Virus record (IMG/VR): IMGVR_UViG_3300047172_000014
Span: 1-47,172 of that record
Source of the DNA: a virus
Length of the DNA: 47,172 nucleotides
Direction: 5' to 3' (one strand)
Every line of letters starts with the position of its first letter. Position 1 is the first letter of the stretch. The notes under the pieces were generated by a model. It had not been told where the DNA came from. It searched no databases and worked only from the letters and a program-made list of their open reading frames with translations. Positions 22,624 to 31,815 of the stretch are shown in pieces. A program made the translations under genes and the position numbers.

Positions 22624-22847
22624 AGGTGAACCCCATTTTTAAGTAAAGCAAAGACAGTAGTAATAAGACCGAGAACACCAGAGCCAACCAGGATAGAGAC
22701 TAAAGTAATTGCACCCATTCCTTGGTGTTTAAGTTGAATTAATTCATCCAACTTTTCCCTAATCTCCTTTAGTTCTTCCATTTGATTCTCTAGAACAGCA
22801 ATACGCTCTAGAGGTGTTGATATGTTATGGTGCGGTATTTGATCCAC
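22620..22847 (-). CDS. Holin-like membrane protein, 75 aa
   Basis: A charged coiled coil (LERIAVLENQMEELKEIREK) is followed by one membrane span (GAITLVSILVGSGVLGLITT) and a short tail. This is the layout of XhlA-like lysis accessory proteins or pinholins. It is the first gene of the lysis cassette and overlaps the endolysin by four bases and the large virion gene by 23. With a SAR endolysin, a small pinholin-type partner is expected. Confidence 0.75.
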   Translation of the reverse strand: MDQIPHHNISTPLERIAVLENQMEELKEIREKLDELIQLKHQGMGAITLVSILVGSGVLGLITTVFALLKNGVHL

Positions 22848-25800
22848 TAATCTGGCTCCTTAAAGTATTGAGTTGATCTTCATTAAGCCAGCCAGGTTGT
22901 TGCAATAGAGTATCTCTGACTTGCTTTTTAGCTTGAGTTTGAACGGACCGAATGTAATTGATTCGATCCTGTTCTTTCATAGAGTTCCATTGACCATTCT
23001 CCATTTGAGATCTAACCGCTTGAACAATAGTCTGACCCGCGTACTTTTGATAGTCTTCAATTTGTGAAGGTGTTAACTTCAGATGCTGACCTTCAATTGT
23101 AACAGTATGCGAAGTCGGTGTAACGATTGCAGCTTTGGTTAGACCAGCCAAGCGAGAGAGCTCTTTTTCAGCCGGGTCTGTTACTTCATTCTGTCCATTC
23201 CCTGGATCAACCCAAGTGTGAATACCAGTAATCGACGTTCCAGTTTTAACGGGTTGTCCATAAACATTGTACCTGATAGGGAGATTATTAGTAGCACCAG
23301 GAATGTTTGACTCAACAGTATTGCCGATTGTTCCACTTACCGTGTCTGATGTAGTGTCATGACGATTAAGATCGATCTGGTGAGCCAACTGATTAGTTAC
23401 ATTAGGTAAGAAGGACTTAGCGATATTAGCGCCAACCTTACCTAATTTCTGTCCGCCTGTGTCATGTCGATCAGTAAGACTGTCAACGAGACTAGAAATG
23501 TCCTCAAGCCAAGTTTGATTAGACAGTTGATGTAACATCGTCACAGAAGCCAGTTTAAGACCAACAGCAATCTTTCCAGAGTCCGCCCCCGACTCGTACG
23601 CTTCTCGAAGACCAGCGACCATCGTAGCGATGTTGTTGTGGACATCAAGAGGGTTAAGACTGATGTTCAGATTGGACGTCTGGTTGTACCTACCATTCTC
23701 ATGAATGGAGTTCGGGGAGTACCCGCCAGCTTCCTTCTCTAACAACTTGTCACGGTTGTCAGGACCTTCACCTTCAATCTTGTCTTTTTTTGGATTGGAC
23801 TGATTCCAGTAATAACCAAGCAGCGCTGTACCCATTGCAATACGAGCAACAGCAATGTCAGATCGCGCACCACCAGCTTGAAAGTCAGCCCGAGTTACCG
23901 GGTCTAAGAAAGCTAGAGGTGACTTACGAATGAACTGATTCATCACAGCGTTCGATCCAACACGAATAAAAGGTGTGAACAAATTAGTAAAGAAACTAGT
24001 AGCTTGCTCACCAACATTCATCCCAGGAACAATTTTACGTGCTTTGTCAATCGTGGTGTTCAACGGAGATTTATTCAAAAGAATAGTATTTTCTGTCAGT
24101 TCACGAGCATGATCGATCATTTCAGGACTAGGGCTTCGAGCAATAGCAGCACCATTGGTCATCACGTCGTCCCAGCTAACTTTATTGTCCAGGGCTTTCA
24201 ACTTCTCGTACGCCATTCGGGCACCGAGAGCATGAAGGTTCTGGTTCATTAGGAAAGACCGGAAGAATGTGTCCTGAGCACTAATGAGATCGCTTACCTT
24301 AGATACCCCCGGAATGCGAGGGGGTTCAATAGTAGAACCACTGTTGGCCCATTGGTTCTGTCCCTGAGGTGTACCGTTCTTCAATGCTCTCCAGGTGTCA
24401 GCGTACGTCTTCGCCTCCAAGGCAGCACGAGTAAGACCCCAGAGTTTTGCAGCAAGTTCGGTGGGGTGTGCACCCGGCTTGATGTTTGTGGCACCAAGGG
24501 ACCGAAGAGTTTCCCGTACAGCGGACCCAGGAAGAGCTAGAGTACTTTCCTGAAGTTCACGACCAATCATTGTGCCCATGTCCATCGTACTCTTAAGGTG
24601 AGTACTGAGAGCACTGAGCATCATGTTCTGACGAAAAGACAAAAGATACTGCCACCAGTAAGGTTGAGTAACACCTTTGAGTAGATTGGCAGCACCGTTT
24701 GGATTACCCTTACCAGCCATTTCCTGATACTGCTTGAGAAACTTTAGCATCGTGTCAGGATCGGTAAGTGCGTCCATATTAGTGTCAGACGAGGCGAGAG
24801 CGTTTTTCAATCTTAACAAGTTGTTACGACTAAAGTTAACCGCTTTAAGAGCATTAAGACCACGAGCAATCTGACGAGCATCATTCTCAATACGACCGAG
24901 AACATAGTTGAAGTGTGCGGCTGTTTCTAATGCAGCCACATGATCTTCAGCACTAAGTGGGCCATCTGTCTTCAAAGACATGAGCTTTGCATTAGCTTCT
25001 TTAGCAGCGTTGTCGTAAACAAAAAGCTTACGGTCAAGGTTACCGACAGCACGAGACTCTCGAATTGCTTCAGGGCTTAAGGCTGTGTCCTTGGCAAGAG
25101 CTTGAGCTTGTTCCCAAGTACGCCCAGTTGGCTTGTACTCACGGTCTAGACGTTGGTACGCTTCATCAGCAATGTCCTTAGGTTCAAGATCACCACGTCG
25201 CATGAAAACAGGACGATTATTGATCCGATCAACAGCGCCCATCTTTGCACGATCTTCAGTTGCAAAGGCTTCATGTTCTAGTGGATTATTATCATAACCA
25301 TTATTATTGGTGCCATCTTTTACACCTGGAATGCCTTCTATGTCTTGAATAGCGTGCTGAGTTTCATGTAATAACGTCTTATAGACTTCCACATTAGTAG
25401 CCGTATTTAATACAATCTTTGGTGTAGTTCTACCAAATGCGCCGTCTTTAGCGGGTAAGTAATATCCTTGATAGTGTTCCGGTAAAGACCTACCACGAAT
25501 TTGCAACTCTTTAAGTTGAGGGTAAGCTTCGTAAAGACGTGGATGATCTAAAATCTCTCCGAGAGTTTTTGGAGCACCGTCTTTTAAACTCTCCATAAAG
25601 TCATATGGATGTTGCTTAAGGCTACTGCTCTGATCACTGATTTCATTACGAGTAATACCGTCCTTAGCGGTGTACGCCATCGGGTGGTTCTCGTCAAAAC
25701 CTTGTGCTTTTGGACCAGCAAACATAAACTTATTTGAGTTCTGTGTAGCAAACCCATTAGCGCGAACGTCACGACCCTTGCCATTGATCACAGCTTGATG

Positions 25801-27483
25801 AGCCATATTAAGGATTTGACGGACTTCAGCATCGCTGTAAGACAACTTGAGACCCATCTTACGACCAAATCCACGAACATGACTAGTAAGTGCGTCAGCA
25901 AGACTCGGCTTGAGTGTTCCATTATTAGACATGTTGGCAAGAACTTCTTCACCAGCACGAATACGGTCACCATTATACGCACCTGGATTTTTCTTTATCC
26001 AAGTGTTTACATCAGCACCAAACTGCCCAACATTACGATTGAGCAAATTACCAATCATACTATCAAGACGAGCACCAAACAGTTGTTGAAGACCGTAGTG
26101 ACCCAAACTTTCGTGATATAGAATTGCATTCAGGGTCTCAGGACTATCAATCTTATTGGCAAAAATACGAACCTTCCCGTCGCCACCCAAAAATCCTAAA
26201 GCGTCTGGGTTGTCCGCACCCTCTTTAACAGCAGACTCTTGAATAGCAGGATCAGCAATCTCATCAGTGTGGTTGATAATCTCGAAGTCCGGTTTGTTCT
26301 TCCAACTTGCTGTTTGCTTATCTATATGATTCTGAACAGCTTCCCTGAGGTCAGGTGGACCAGGAACTATATCATCGACTAGTTGATCTGTACTCTTACC
26401 TTCAGCGCCAGTCTGATCAAATAGATCCTGCTGACCACTTTGATCACGCCTTTTTACCCATTCATGAATATCAGTATGCGTCGGTGGTATGATATTCTTA
26501 TCATTAAAGAAGTTATGAATATCACTCTCGTTACCATCACGAAGAACATTATGGTACTGTAAGAGTTGATCTCTTGTCATCCCCTGAGCACCGGAGAATG
26601 GATTTGTAGTCCCTTCTGGTGTGGGTGGGGGTGTGGTGTCTAAGCCATTGCGCTGTTCAAATAAAGACCGAACGAAAGGACTGGCAGCTTGGCCTAAACC
26701 ACCGAGAACACCAGTCGCTTCGGCAGCATGAAGAGTCCGATCAACATCAAACTTTTTTTGAATACCATCAACAATGTCAGCACCTTGATACGCAGCGTCT
26801 GAAGCGGCTCCGTACGCAGCATGGGCAGCAGTACTTACAGCAACTTTAGCTGCGTAATTAGCGACACCCTTAGATGCAATTCGACCAGCGACTGCACCAA
26901 TCCCCGGAATGGGGATAGCTAAAGTCGGGTCAGCACCACCAAGAAATCCATATGTTGCCGCAACTGGATCAATATCAAATCCAGACTTCTTCTTGCCGGT
27001 AACGAGATTAGTTAGATTCTGTCCATTATCAAAGGGATTAGGAATGTGTACATTAATAGCATTTTGTTGTTCCTCTTCACCAGCTTTTTGACGAGCAGTG
27101 ATTAGTGCATTATTGACAACTTGCTTGTACATGTCTTGATACCACTGGTCTGTGTGACCAGGATATTCCTGTCTTAACCTTGTCGGTCCAGCATTAAATG
27201 CGTCACCTAAGCTAGGTATCCACTCGAACGCCTTTCGAGCGACAAGACCACCAAAGCCATTTAAAGCGCCATTAAGATACGCGCCATGAATATCGTGGGC
27301 AAGACGATCCACTCCAGTTCGTTCAGGCGGACTAGAATTGAATAGTGCATTCTCATCGGGAGGTGGGGGAATACTGCCTGTGGTCTGCCGTCCCCCATAA
27401 AGTTGTTCCTCAGGAGGTGGCGGCGGAGGAGTGTTTCCACCACCATACAGAGAGTTCTCATCGGGAGGTGGGGGGATGGCCAT
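22825..27483 (-). CDS. Giant polyvalent ejection/internal virion protein with two metallopeptidase-like motifs
   Basis: This is the largest protein, 1552 residues. The N-terminus has three copies of a proline-rich motif (PPPPDENSLYGG, PPPPPEEQLYGG, IPPPPDENALF). Then come Ala/Gly-rich helices near residues 160-260, a HESLGHYG motif (His457-His462), an HETQH motif (His706-His710), and a long helical region with LPD-like segments (LLSFRQNMMLSALSTHLKST). It ends with a structured C-terminal domain. Its place between the ejection-type gene and the lysis genes matches T7 gp16 or P22 ejection proteins, which enter the cell with DNA. The peptidase activity is inferred from short motifs only. Confidence 0.85.
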   Translation of the reverse strand: MAIPPPPDENSLYGGGNTPPPPPPEEQLYGGRQTTGSIPPPPDENALFNSSPPERTGVDRLAHDIHGAYLNGALNGFGGLVARKAFEWIPSLGDAFNAGPTRLRQEYPGHTDQWYQDMYKQVVNNALITARQKAGEEEQQNAINVHIPNPFDNGQNLTNLVTGKKKSGFDIDPVAATYGFLGGADPTLAIPIPGIGAVAGRIASKGVANYAAKVAVSTAAHAAYGAASDAAYQGADIVDGIQKKFDVDRTLHAAEATGVLGGLGQAASPFVRSLFEQRNGLDTTPPPTPEGTTNPFSGAQGMTRDQLLQYHNVLRDGNESDIHNFFNDKNIIPPTHTDIHEWVKRRDQSGQQDLFDQTGAEGKSTDQLVDDIVPGPPDLREAVQNHIDKQTASWKNKPDFEIINHTDEIADPAIQESAVKEGADNPDALGFLGGDGKVRIFANKIDSPETLNAILYHESLGHYGLQQLFGARLDSMIGNLLNRNVGQFGADVNTWIKKNPGAYNGDRIRAGEEVLANMSNNGTLKPSLADALTSHVRGFGRKMGLKLSYSDAEVRQILNMAHQAVINGKGRDVRANGFATQNSNKFMFAGPKAQGFDENHPMAYTAKDGITRNEISDQSSSLKQHPYDFMESLKDGAPKTLGEILDHPRLYEAYPQLKELQIRGRSLPEHYQGYYLPAKDGAFGRTTPKIVLNTATNVEVYKTLLHETQHAIQDIEGIPGVKDGTNNNGYDNNPLEHEAFATEDRAKMGAVDRINNRPVFMRRGDLEPKDIADEAYQRLDREYKPTGRTWEQAQALAKDTALSPEAIRESRAVGNLDRKLFVYDNAAKEANAKLMSLKTDGPLSAEDHVAALETAAHFNYVLGRIENDARQIARGLNALKAVNFSRNNLLRLKNALASSDTNMDALTDPDTMLKFLKQYQEMAGKGNPNGAANLLKGVTQPYWWQYLLSFRQNMMLSALSTHLKSTMDMGTMIGRELQESTLALPGSAVRETLRSLGATNIKPGAHPTELAAKLWGLTRAALEAKTYADTWRALKNGTPQGQNQWANSGSTIEPPRIPGVSKVSDLISAQDTFFRSFLMNQNLHALGARMAYEKLKALDNKVSWDDVMTNGAAIARSPSPEMIDHARELTENTILLNKSPLNTTIDKARKIVPGMNVGEQATSFFTNLFTPFIRVGSNAVMNQFIRKSPLAFLDPVTRADFQAGGARSDIAVARIAMGTALLGYYWNQSNPKKDKIEGEGPDNRDKLLEKEAGGYSPNSIHENGRYNQTSNLNISLNPLDVHNNIATMVAGLREAYESGADSGKIAVGLKLASVTMLHQLSNQTWLEDISSLVDSLTDRHDTGGQKLGKVGANIAKSFLPNVTNQLAHQIDLNRHDTTSDTVSGTIGNTVESNIPGATNNLPIRYNVYGQPVKTGTSITGIHTWVDPGNGQNEVTDPAEKELSRLAGLTKAAIVTPTSHTVTIEGQHLKLTPSQIEDYQKYAGQTIVQAVRSQMENGQWNSMKEQDRINYIRSVQTQAKKQVRDTLLQQPGWLNEDQLNTLRSQISGSNTAP

Positions 27484-28598
27484 TATTTAAGTGGTACCCA
27501 TTGTCTACCATTCCACTGAGCTTTCCGTCCAGAAGGATAGACATGAATGGGATTAAGTTGTGTATTATTGTTAGTACCAGATCCCTGAGGTGTCAAACCA
27601 GGAATAACTAGGCGATTGTTGCGAAGATCTTGACCACGATGACGATCCTGTGAAACCTGAGCAGCAATAGCAGCCCGTTGAGCAATAGCAGCCTGACGAT
27701 CAAAAGAAGACTGACCAGCAGCATGAGCTCTTTCAGCAATCGAATCTTCAGACACTTGATTACGACCGTACTGATTAGCGGTCAGACCGTAACCAGCATT
27801 GAAATCTTTTAGGTCTTCTGGATACTCATTTGGGTCAATGTGAGAGTTTGGACCAATACGTGCAAGAGCAGCAGCACGAGCAGAAGCGTACATTTTTGGG
27901 TCACCAGTTTTAGCAGCAGCGGCAAGAATACCGCCATTCAAAGTTCTGATGCGGTCGTCGTTTTTTTGTTGTAGTGAGTCGATCTGAGCATTATGATAGT
28001 TTTCACGATCACTAAGAACACCTTCCCGATATGCTTGAGTGTTCTCAATAGTAGCTTCTCGAAGTTTACGTTGCTCATTAATATCGAATAACTTATTTGC
28101 GTCTTCAAATGAACCGGGAGCACCAGTTGCAGCAATACGACTAGCAGCACCACCAGGATCATTCTCAAACCCAGCACTAGCGTCCGAGATTTGCTGATTG
28201 TATTTTTGTTGTGCGTACGCAGGTTGATGACCACTTTGAACTAAGAATGCGTCACCAAGTGTGCCGAGAAGGTTTCTTAGAACTTGTCTACCCGGTAAAT
28301 GGGCAGGGATCATATTCACTAAACCAGTACCAGAACCATTCTGATGTCCTTGGTCAGCTTGCAAATATTGATCCTGAATATGATGAATAGCATTTAATTC
28401 AGCAAGGTTGTTGTAACCAGCACCAGAAATAGGTGTGCGCTTAGGTGCAACTACATCCAAATCACTGACAGTTGTCTGTGCAGGAGGTGCGAGAGAAGAC
28501 GCACTAGGGTCAGCACTGGGCGGCGGAAGTTGGTTGGTGTTACTTGAAAGAGCACCACCACTCAATCCACCTAGCAACATGTCTAAAATGCCTGCCAT
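27483..28598 (-). CDS. Probable ejection/internal virion protein, 371 aa
   Basis: The N-terminus (MAGILDMLLGGLSGGALSSN) is Gly/Leu-rich and hydrophobic. It is followed by a Pro/Ser stretch and then a long Ala/Gln/Arg helical region (AERAHAAGQSSFDRQAAIAQ). The C-terminus has a small beta segment (IHVYPSGRKAQWNGRQWVPL). Composition and position between the small DNA-transfer-like protein and the giant protein fit an ejection protein. Its stop overlaps the start of the giant gene. No enzymatic motif is seen. Confidence 0.7.
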   Translation of the reverse strand: MAGILDMLLGGLSGGALSSNTNQLPPPSADPSASSLAPPAQTTVSDLDVVAPKRTPISGAGYNNLAELNAIHHIQDQYLQADQGHQNGSGTGLVNMIPAHLPGRQVLRNLLGTLGDAFLVQSGHQPAYAQQKYNQQISDASAGFENDPGGAASRIAATGAPGSFEDANKLFDINEQRKLREATIENTQAYREGVLSDRENYHNAQIDSLQQKNDDRIRTLNGGILAAAAKTGDPKMYASARAAALARIGPNSHIDPNEYPEDLKDFNAGYGLTANQYGRNQVSEDSIAERAHAAGQSSFDRQAAIAQRAAIAAQVSQDRHRGQDLRNNRLVIPGLTPQGSGTNNNTQLNPIHVYPSGRKAQWNGRQWVPLK

Positions 28599-28599
28599 A

Positions 28600-29073
28600 T
28601 TAGTGCCCGCTCAATATCTGGCCTAGAAATGCACCAATACCAGGTTTCGAAGTAGAAGTGCCTTGTGAAACTTGACCAGCATTAGCGAGAACACCAGCGG
28701 CTTGATTTCCAGAGTTAGTCAATCCTTGGAGTTGGTTAAAGTAATTACCATACTGCGTGTTGGCATAATTTGTGCCGTACGTCTGTAAGGCTTTAGCTGT
28801 TGCGCCACTATCGAGTAAACCCCTACTGGCAGCGTTTTGCGTAATTGCTTGGCTGCCTTGGTCTAAACCGAACTGATACCCAGTGCTATTTCGCCAGTTG
28901 GAAAAAGCCTGTTGTTGTTTAGCCGGATCGCCACCAATACCCAAAAGAGCAGCAAGACCATTAGATGCTGAGGTACTATTATTTACTTGTGGAGTTAGGG
29001 CAGTATTAAGACCTTGATAAGCTAGATTGCCCGACGATCTTTGTTCGTTTGAGCCACCGAAGATACTACTCAT
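28600..29073 (-). CDS. DNA-transfer-like ejection protein, 157 aa
   Basis: I chose ATG at 29073 (MSSIFGGSNEQRSSGN), which overlaps the upstream gene by eight bases; the frame itself extends to 29142. The central part FSNWRNSTGYQFGLDQGSQA continues into ASRGLLDSGATAKALQTYG and YANTQYGNYFNQLQGLTNSG. This is the repeat-like helical pattern of short DNA-transfer proteins found beside ejection genes in many podoviruses. The C-terminal GIGAFLGQILSGH could insert into membranes. Confidence 0.78.
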   Translation of the reverse strand: MSSIFGGSNEQRSSGNLAYQGLNTALTPQVNNSTSASNGLAALLGIGGDPAKQQQAFSNWRNSTGYQFGLDQGSQAITQNAASRGLLDSGATAKALQTYGTNYANTQYGNYFNQLQGLTNSGNQAAGVLANAGQVSQGTSTSKPGIGAFLGQILSGH

Positions 29074-29470
29074 GTCGGTTGTGTTCCGATCTGTGTTTTG
29101 TAAAGAATTCATATGGAGTATTTTGAACGTACATGACGCCATGCGATGTAAACCCCAACTGTCTACTCATCCAGCGGGCACCGAGGTTAGTGAGAGGTGT
29201 CATTCCTTGAATTAATTGAACACCCTCGTCGAACACCTCATTGAGGAACTTACGTCCGACATTAATTGCTTGTCTTCCACGAGACTGAAAATAGTAGTGA
29301 CCGGCTACAATACCCGGCTTCTGACACTCAAATAGCGCTAGATCTTTACCTTCTTGAAGGATAATGTTATGATGATTAGCAACCCAATCAATAGCATCAA
29401 AATCCCTCGGCTCACCCTTTAAAAAGAAAGCCACAGCTTCTGCAACTAGTTTAGTGTCGTACACTCTCAT
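29066..29470 (-). CDS. GNAT-fold-like virion or accessory protein, 134 aa
   Basis: The segment GIVAGHYYFQSRGRQAINVG followed by LTNLGARWMSRQLGFTSHGV resembles the acetyl-CoA-binding half of GNAT acetyltransferases, as found in small phage proteins placed beside ejection genes. A complete P-loop-like QxxGxG/A motif is not clear (the closest is NVGRKFLNEV), so catalysis is doubtful. It sits between the tail gene upstream and the DNA-transfer-like gene, with overlaps on both sides. Confidence 0.65.
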   Translation of the reverse strand: MRVYDTKLVAEAVAFFLKGEPRDFDAIDWVANHHNIILQEGKDLALFECQKPGIVAGHYYFQSRGRQAINVGRKFLNEVFDEGVQLIQGMTPLTNLGARWMSRQLGFTSHGVMYVQNTPYEFFTKHRSEHNRHE

Positions 29471-30015
29471 TAGGTACTAAATAACCATCCTCTAATACCA
29501 CCGATTAGTATTTGTTGTGGTATGTATTGCTCCTCGTACAAGGGCCATCTCTTTAATTGATAGTTAAACTCAGTATATGTCTTTCCAGGTGGTAAGGATA
29601 TTGTACCATGAAAAGCAACATTTGTCCAGCTATAATCTTTAAGTCTGCGATTATTTTGTGGAATAGAGAGAGACGTGTCACCAACTGGTAATGGTGGTAC
29701 TGGAATTAAATCCGGCGGCGGATAATAGATCCATGTATAGTCCGGTAACCTTTTAGGTCTAAGAGGATTGGGCCACTCTTCTAGAAACTTTCTAGGTAAT
29801 AGTGGCGTGTCAGTAATGACAGCGTAACCTAGAAACTTAGAAACATTTACACTATTAGTAGGAGGACCAACAACAGCATAGCCTAGAAATTTAGAACTAG
29901 CCACATAGCCTTGTGTAGCGGGAGTCAGTGACTGAGAATTGAGTGCAACTTTACGATCCAGTCTATTTGAAAAAACAGGAAAGTTTGTGTTGTTAAATGG
30001 TCCTCCGGGTATCAT
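29470..30015 (-). CDS. Tail-associated protein with internal repeats, 181 aa
   Basis: The N-terminal half contains the peptide SKFLGYAV twice (SSKFLGYAVVGPPTN and SKFLGYAVITDTP). Later RLPDYTWIYYPPP is echoed by RLKDYSWTNV. The rest is rich in Pro, Tyr and Trp. It is likely a short adaptor made of repeated beta elements in the tail fibre or appendage region. No family is recognised. Its stop overlaps the GNAT-like gene start. Confidence 0.6.
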   Translation of the reverse strand: MIPGGPFNNTNFPVFSNRLDRKVALNSQSLTPATQGYVASSKFLGYAVVGPPTNSVNVSKFLGYAVITDTPLLPRKFLEEWPNPLRPKRLPDYTWIYYPPPDLIPVPPLPVGDTSLSIPQNNRRLKDYSWTNVAFHGTISLPPGKTYTEFNYQLKRWPLYEEQYIPQQILIGGIRGWLFST

Positions 30016-30024
30016 GTCTAACCT

Positions 30025-31011
30025 TTATGCAACAGATTCTATTCCGATATTAACTGGTAGTGCCGCCCACGGACTACTTGTATTTGGATCGTTTGACCAC
30101 CAATTAGAGTATGTACTCCATCCAGTCATTAGTGATTGATTTGGTGATGTGTAGTCTGTTGAACCTGATCTCAAAACTAGTTGAGCTTTTGTTGGCCCTG
30201 TAGCACCTTTAATCATTCTAGCGCTAACACCTACAGCTAATATACTATAAGTACCACCGACTAATGATGGAATTGTGTACTCGTCTATTTGACCTGCCAC
30301 ACTAGACCCATCAAGTGTTCCATCATTAAGAAAAATTTCATTAACATTACTAGCAGAAGGACTACCTGTGTCAAAATTATGTGTATTACCATTTGCAACT
30401 GGGGCTAAAGTTTGAAGAAACATAGGTCTAGTGTCACTATCACTTACAATAACTTCAGACCAAAAACCTGAACTACCAGCACCAGCTGTAAATGAGTATA
30501 GTTGAAATCCGGTTAATGATGTAATACCATCATCACTTGTTGTGTCACCAGTAAAACTGCCCAGTAGCGCACCATTTAAGTACACATAAACATATCCTGT
30601 GGTACTATAATTTACACTGATGTCCCACTTATCTATCGTACTAAGACTAAGAGTCAAATTAAAAGTAAAAAGAGTTGTGGCTACTCCGGCAGCAGTTAAT
30701 TTTTGAAAACTAGCTGTTGTATTAGTAGTGTATAAAATTCTTAACCTTACTTTACCGTTTATGTCAGTAAAATTAATAGGTGCTTGAGAAACAGATACTA
30801 CACTTGTCTGATAACTTCTTCCGGTAAACCAAAACGTACTAGTATTAAATGAAGTAGCATTTTTTATATTTGCAACAGAGCTAAATCCAGGTATATAGAT
30901 ACTACATCTAGCATTGGGTGTTCTATAAGACCCACTTGTATTACTTGAACCAGCACCACCACTCAAATTAAAATCTATATCTTCACCACCTGCAAAATAA
31001 ATAGTAGTCAC
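30025..31011 (-). CDS. Beta-rich tail appendage protein, 328 aa
   Basis: The protein is Ser/Thr/Gly-rich with strands typical of a concanavalin-like lectin fold (STIDKWDISVNYSTTGYVYV; YLNGALLGSF; SGFWSEVIVSDSD). This resembles the first half of the LamG protein at 33338-35557. Its C-terminal part (IPSLVGGTYSILAVGVSARM) looks like a second beta domain often found in such appendages. It is probably exposed on the tail and binds glycans or serves as an adhesin; binding is inferred. Confidence 0.7.
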   Translation of the reverse strand: MTTIYFAGGEDIDFNLSGGAGSSNTSGSYRTPNARCSIYIPGFSSVANIKNATSFNTSTFWFTGRSYQTSVVSVSQAPINFTDINGKVRLRILYTTNTTASFQKLTAAGVATTLFTFNLTLSLSTIDKWDISVNYSTTGYVYVYLNGALLGSFTGDTTSDDGITSLTGFQLYSFTAGAGSSGFWSEVIVSDSDTRPMFLQTLAPVANGNTHNFDTGSPSASNVNEIFLNDGTLDGSSVAGQIDEYTIPSLVGGTYSILAVGVSARMIKGATGPTKAQLVLRSGSTDYTSPNQSLMTGWSTYSNWWSNDPNTSSPWAALPVNIGIESVA

Positions 31012-31022
31012 AACTAAAAACC

Positions 31023-31526
31023 TTAGAGCGGTTCGTAAATAATGTGTGCGCCGACGTTTGCTGCAGTTGAACCAGTATAAGCCGAAAGACTGACTTCACC
31101 AAGACTGGCAGTATTACCTAATAGAATGAACTCTGCGTACGGTGCAGCAACCCATCGAATAACACCTCCATAAGCATTAAAGGTAAAGTTAGCTAGACCG
31201 GCCGTAGCAGATCGCTGTGGCTTGGTGGTTGACTGTGTAAATACTCCAACAGGTGCAGCTAGAGCAGCCGTGGATGCGTCAATTGAGGTGTCGCTCTCAC
31301 CAGTAGTAAGAGCAGTTAAAGTGGCACCAACAATACTGTCACGCGAAAAGACCATGATAGACGGAGACGAGGTACTAGCCTGTCCACCAATCATAATTTC
31401 ACTGACCATAACACGTTGAGTTGAAGAGCCGCCTTGCAGGGCCATAAACTGCTGGTTGGTCATATTAGTCGTGTCAGCAACAGCCGTGGCAGACCACGAA
31501 TTAGATTTAAAGGATCGCTTAGCCAT
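31023..31526 (-). CDS. Beta-rich structural protein, 167 aa
   Basis: The product starts MAKRSFKSNSWSATAVADTT and is rich in Ser, Thr, Ala and Gly. Alternating strands (QRVMVSEIMIGGQASTSSPS; GVIRWVAAPYAEFILLGN) resemble decoration proteins or fibre-base proteins. There is no Cys and no charge cluster. It lies among tail genes and overlaps the zinc-ribbon gene upstream by eight bases. Confidence 0.65.
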   Translation of the reverse strand: MAKRSFKSNSWSATAVADTTNMTNQQFMALQGGSSTQRVMVSEIMIGGQASTSSPSIMVFSRDSIVGATLTALTTGESDTSIDASTAALAAPVGVFTQSTTKPQRSATAGLANFTFNAYGGVIRWVAAPYAEFILLGNTASLGEVSLSAYTGSTAANVGAHIIYEPL

Positions 31527-31815
31527 GAATTATTCCTCCTTGAATAATAGTCTCGGCAACTTCATCGATTTGTTTGTTTATGTTACAGCACGGTTCATTT
31601 AATGTAGATACTTTGTAAGCGCAACCGTCACAGATGTACTCATCACAAGAATAACACCAAGGTCGTTCACGAACTCGATTAGGGTTTAGGACAACAAGAT
31701 ATTGACAATGAGCACAAGTTAGTGTCATCCTCTCTTCAATAGACCCATCGTGCCCTAAAAGACCTGGGCTATTTCGGTGGTCTATTAATAAAGCACCTTC
31801 TCTTAGTTTTCTCAT
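31519..31815 (-). CDS. Zinc-binding tail-region protein, 98 aa
   Basis: Cysteine pairs in TCAHCQYLVVLNPNRVRERP, WCYSCDEYICDGCAYK and EPCCNI indicate one or two zinc ribbons. This VVLNPNRVRERPWC pattern is seen in small proteins encoded in tail modules of podoviruses. It may be an assembly factor. It overlaps the tail fibre gene by four bases. Confidence 0.75.
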   Translation of the reverse strand: MRKLREGALLIDHRNSPGLLGHDGSIEERMTLTCAHCQYLVVLNPNRVRERPWCYSCDEYICDGCAYKVSTLNEPCCNINKQIDEVAETIIQGGIIHG

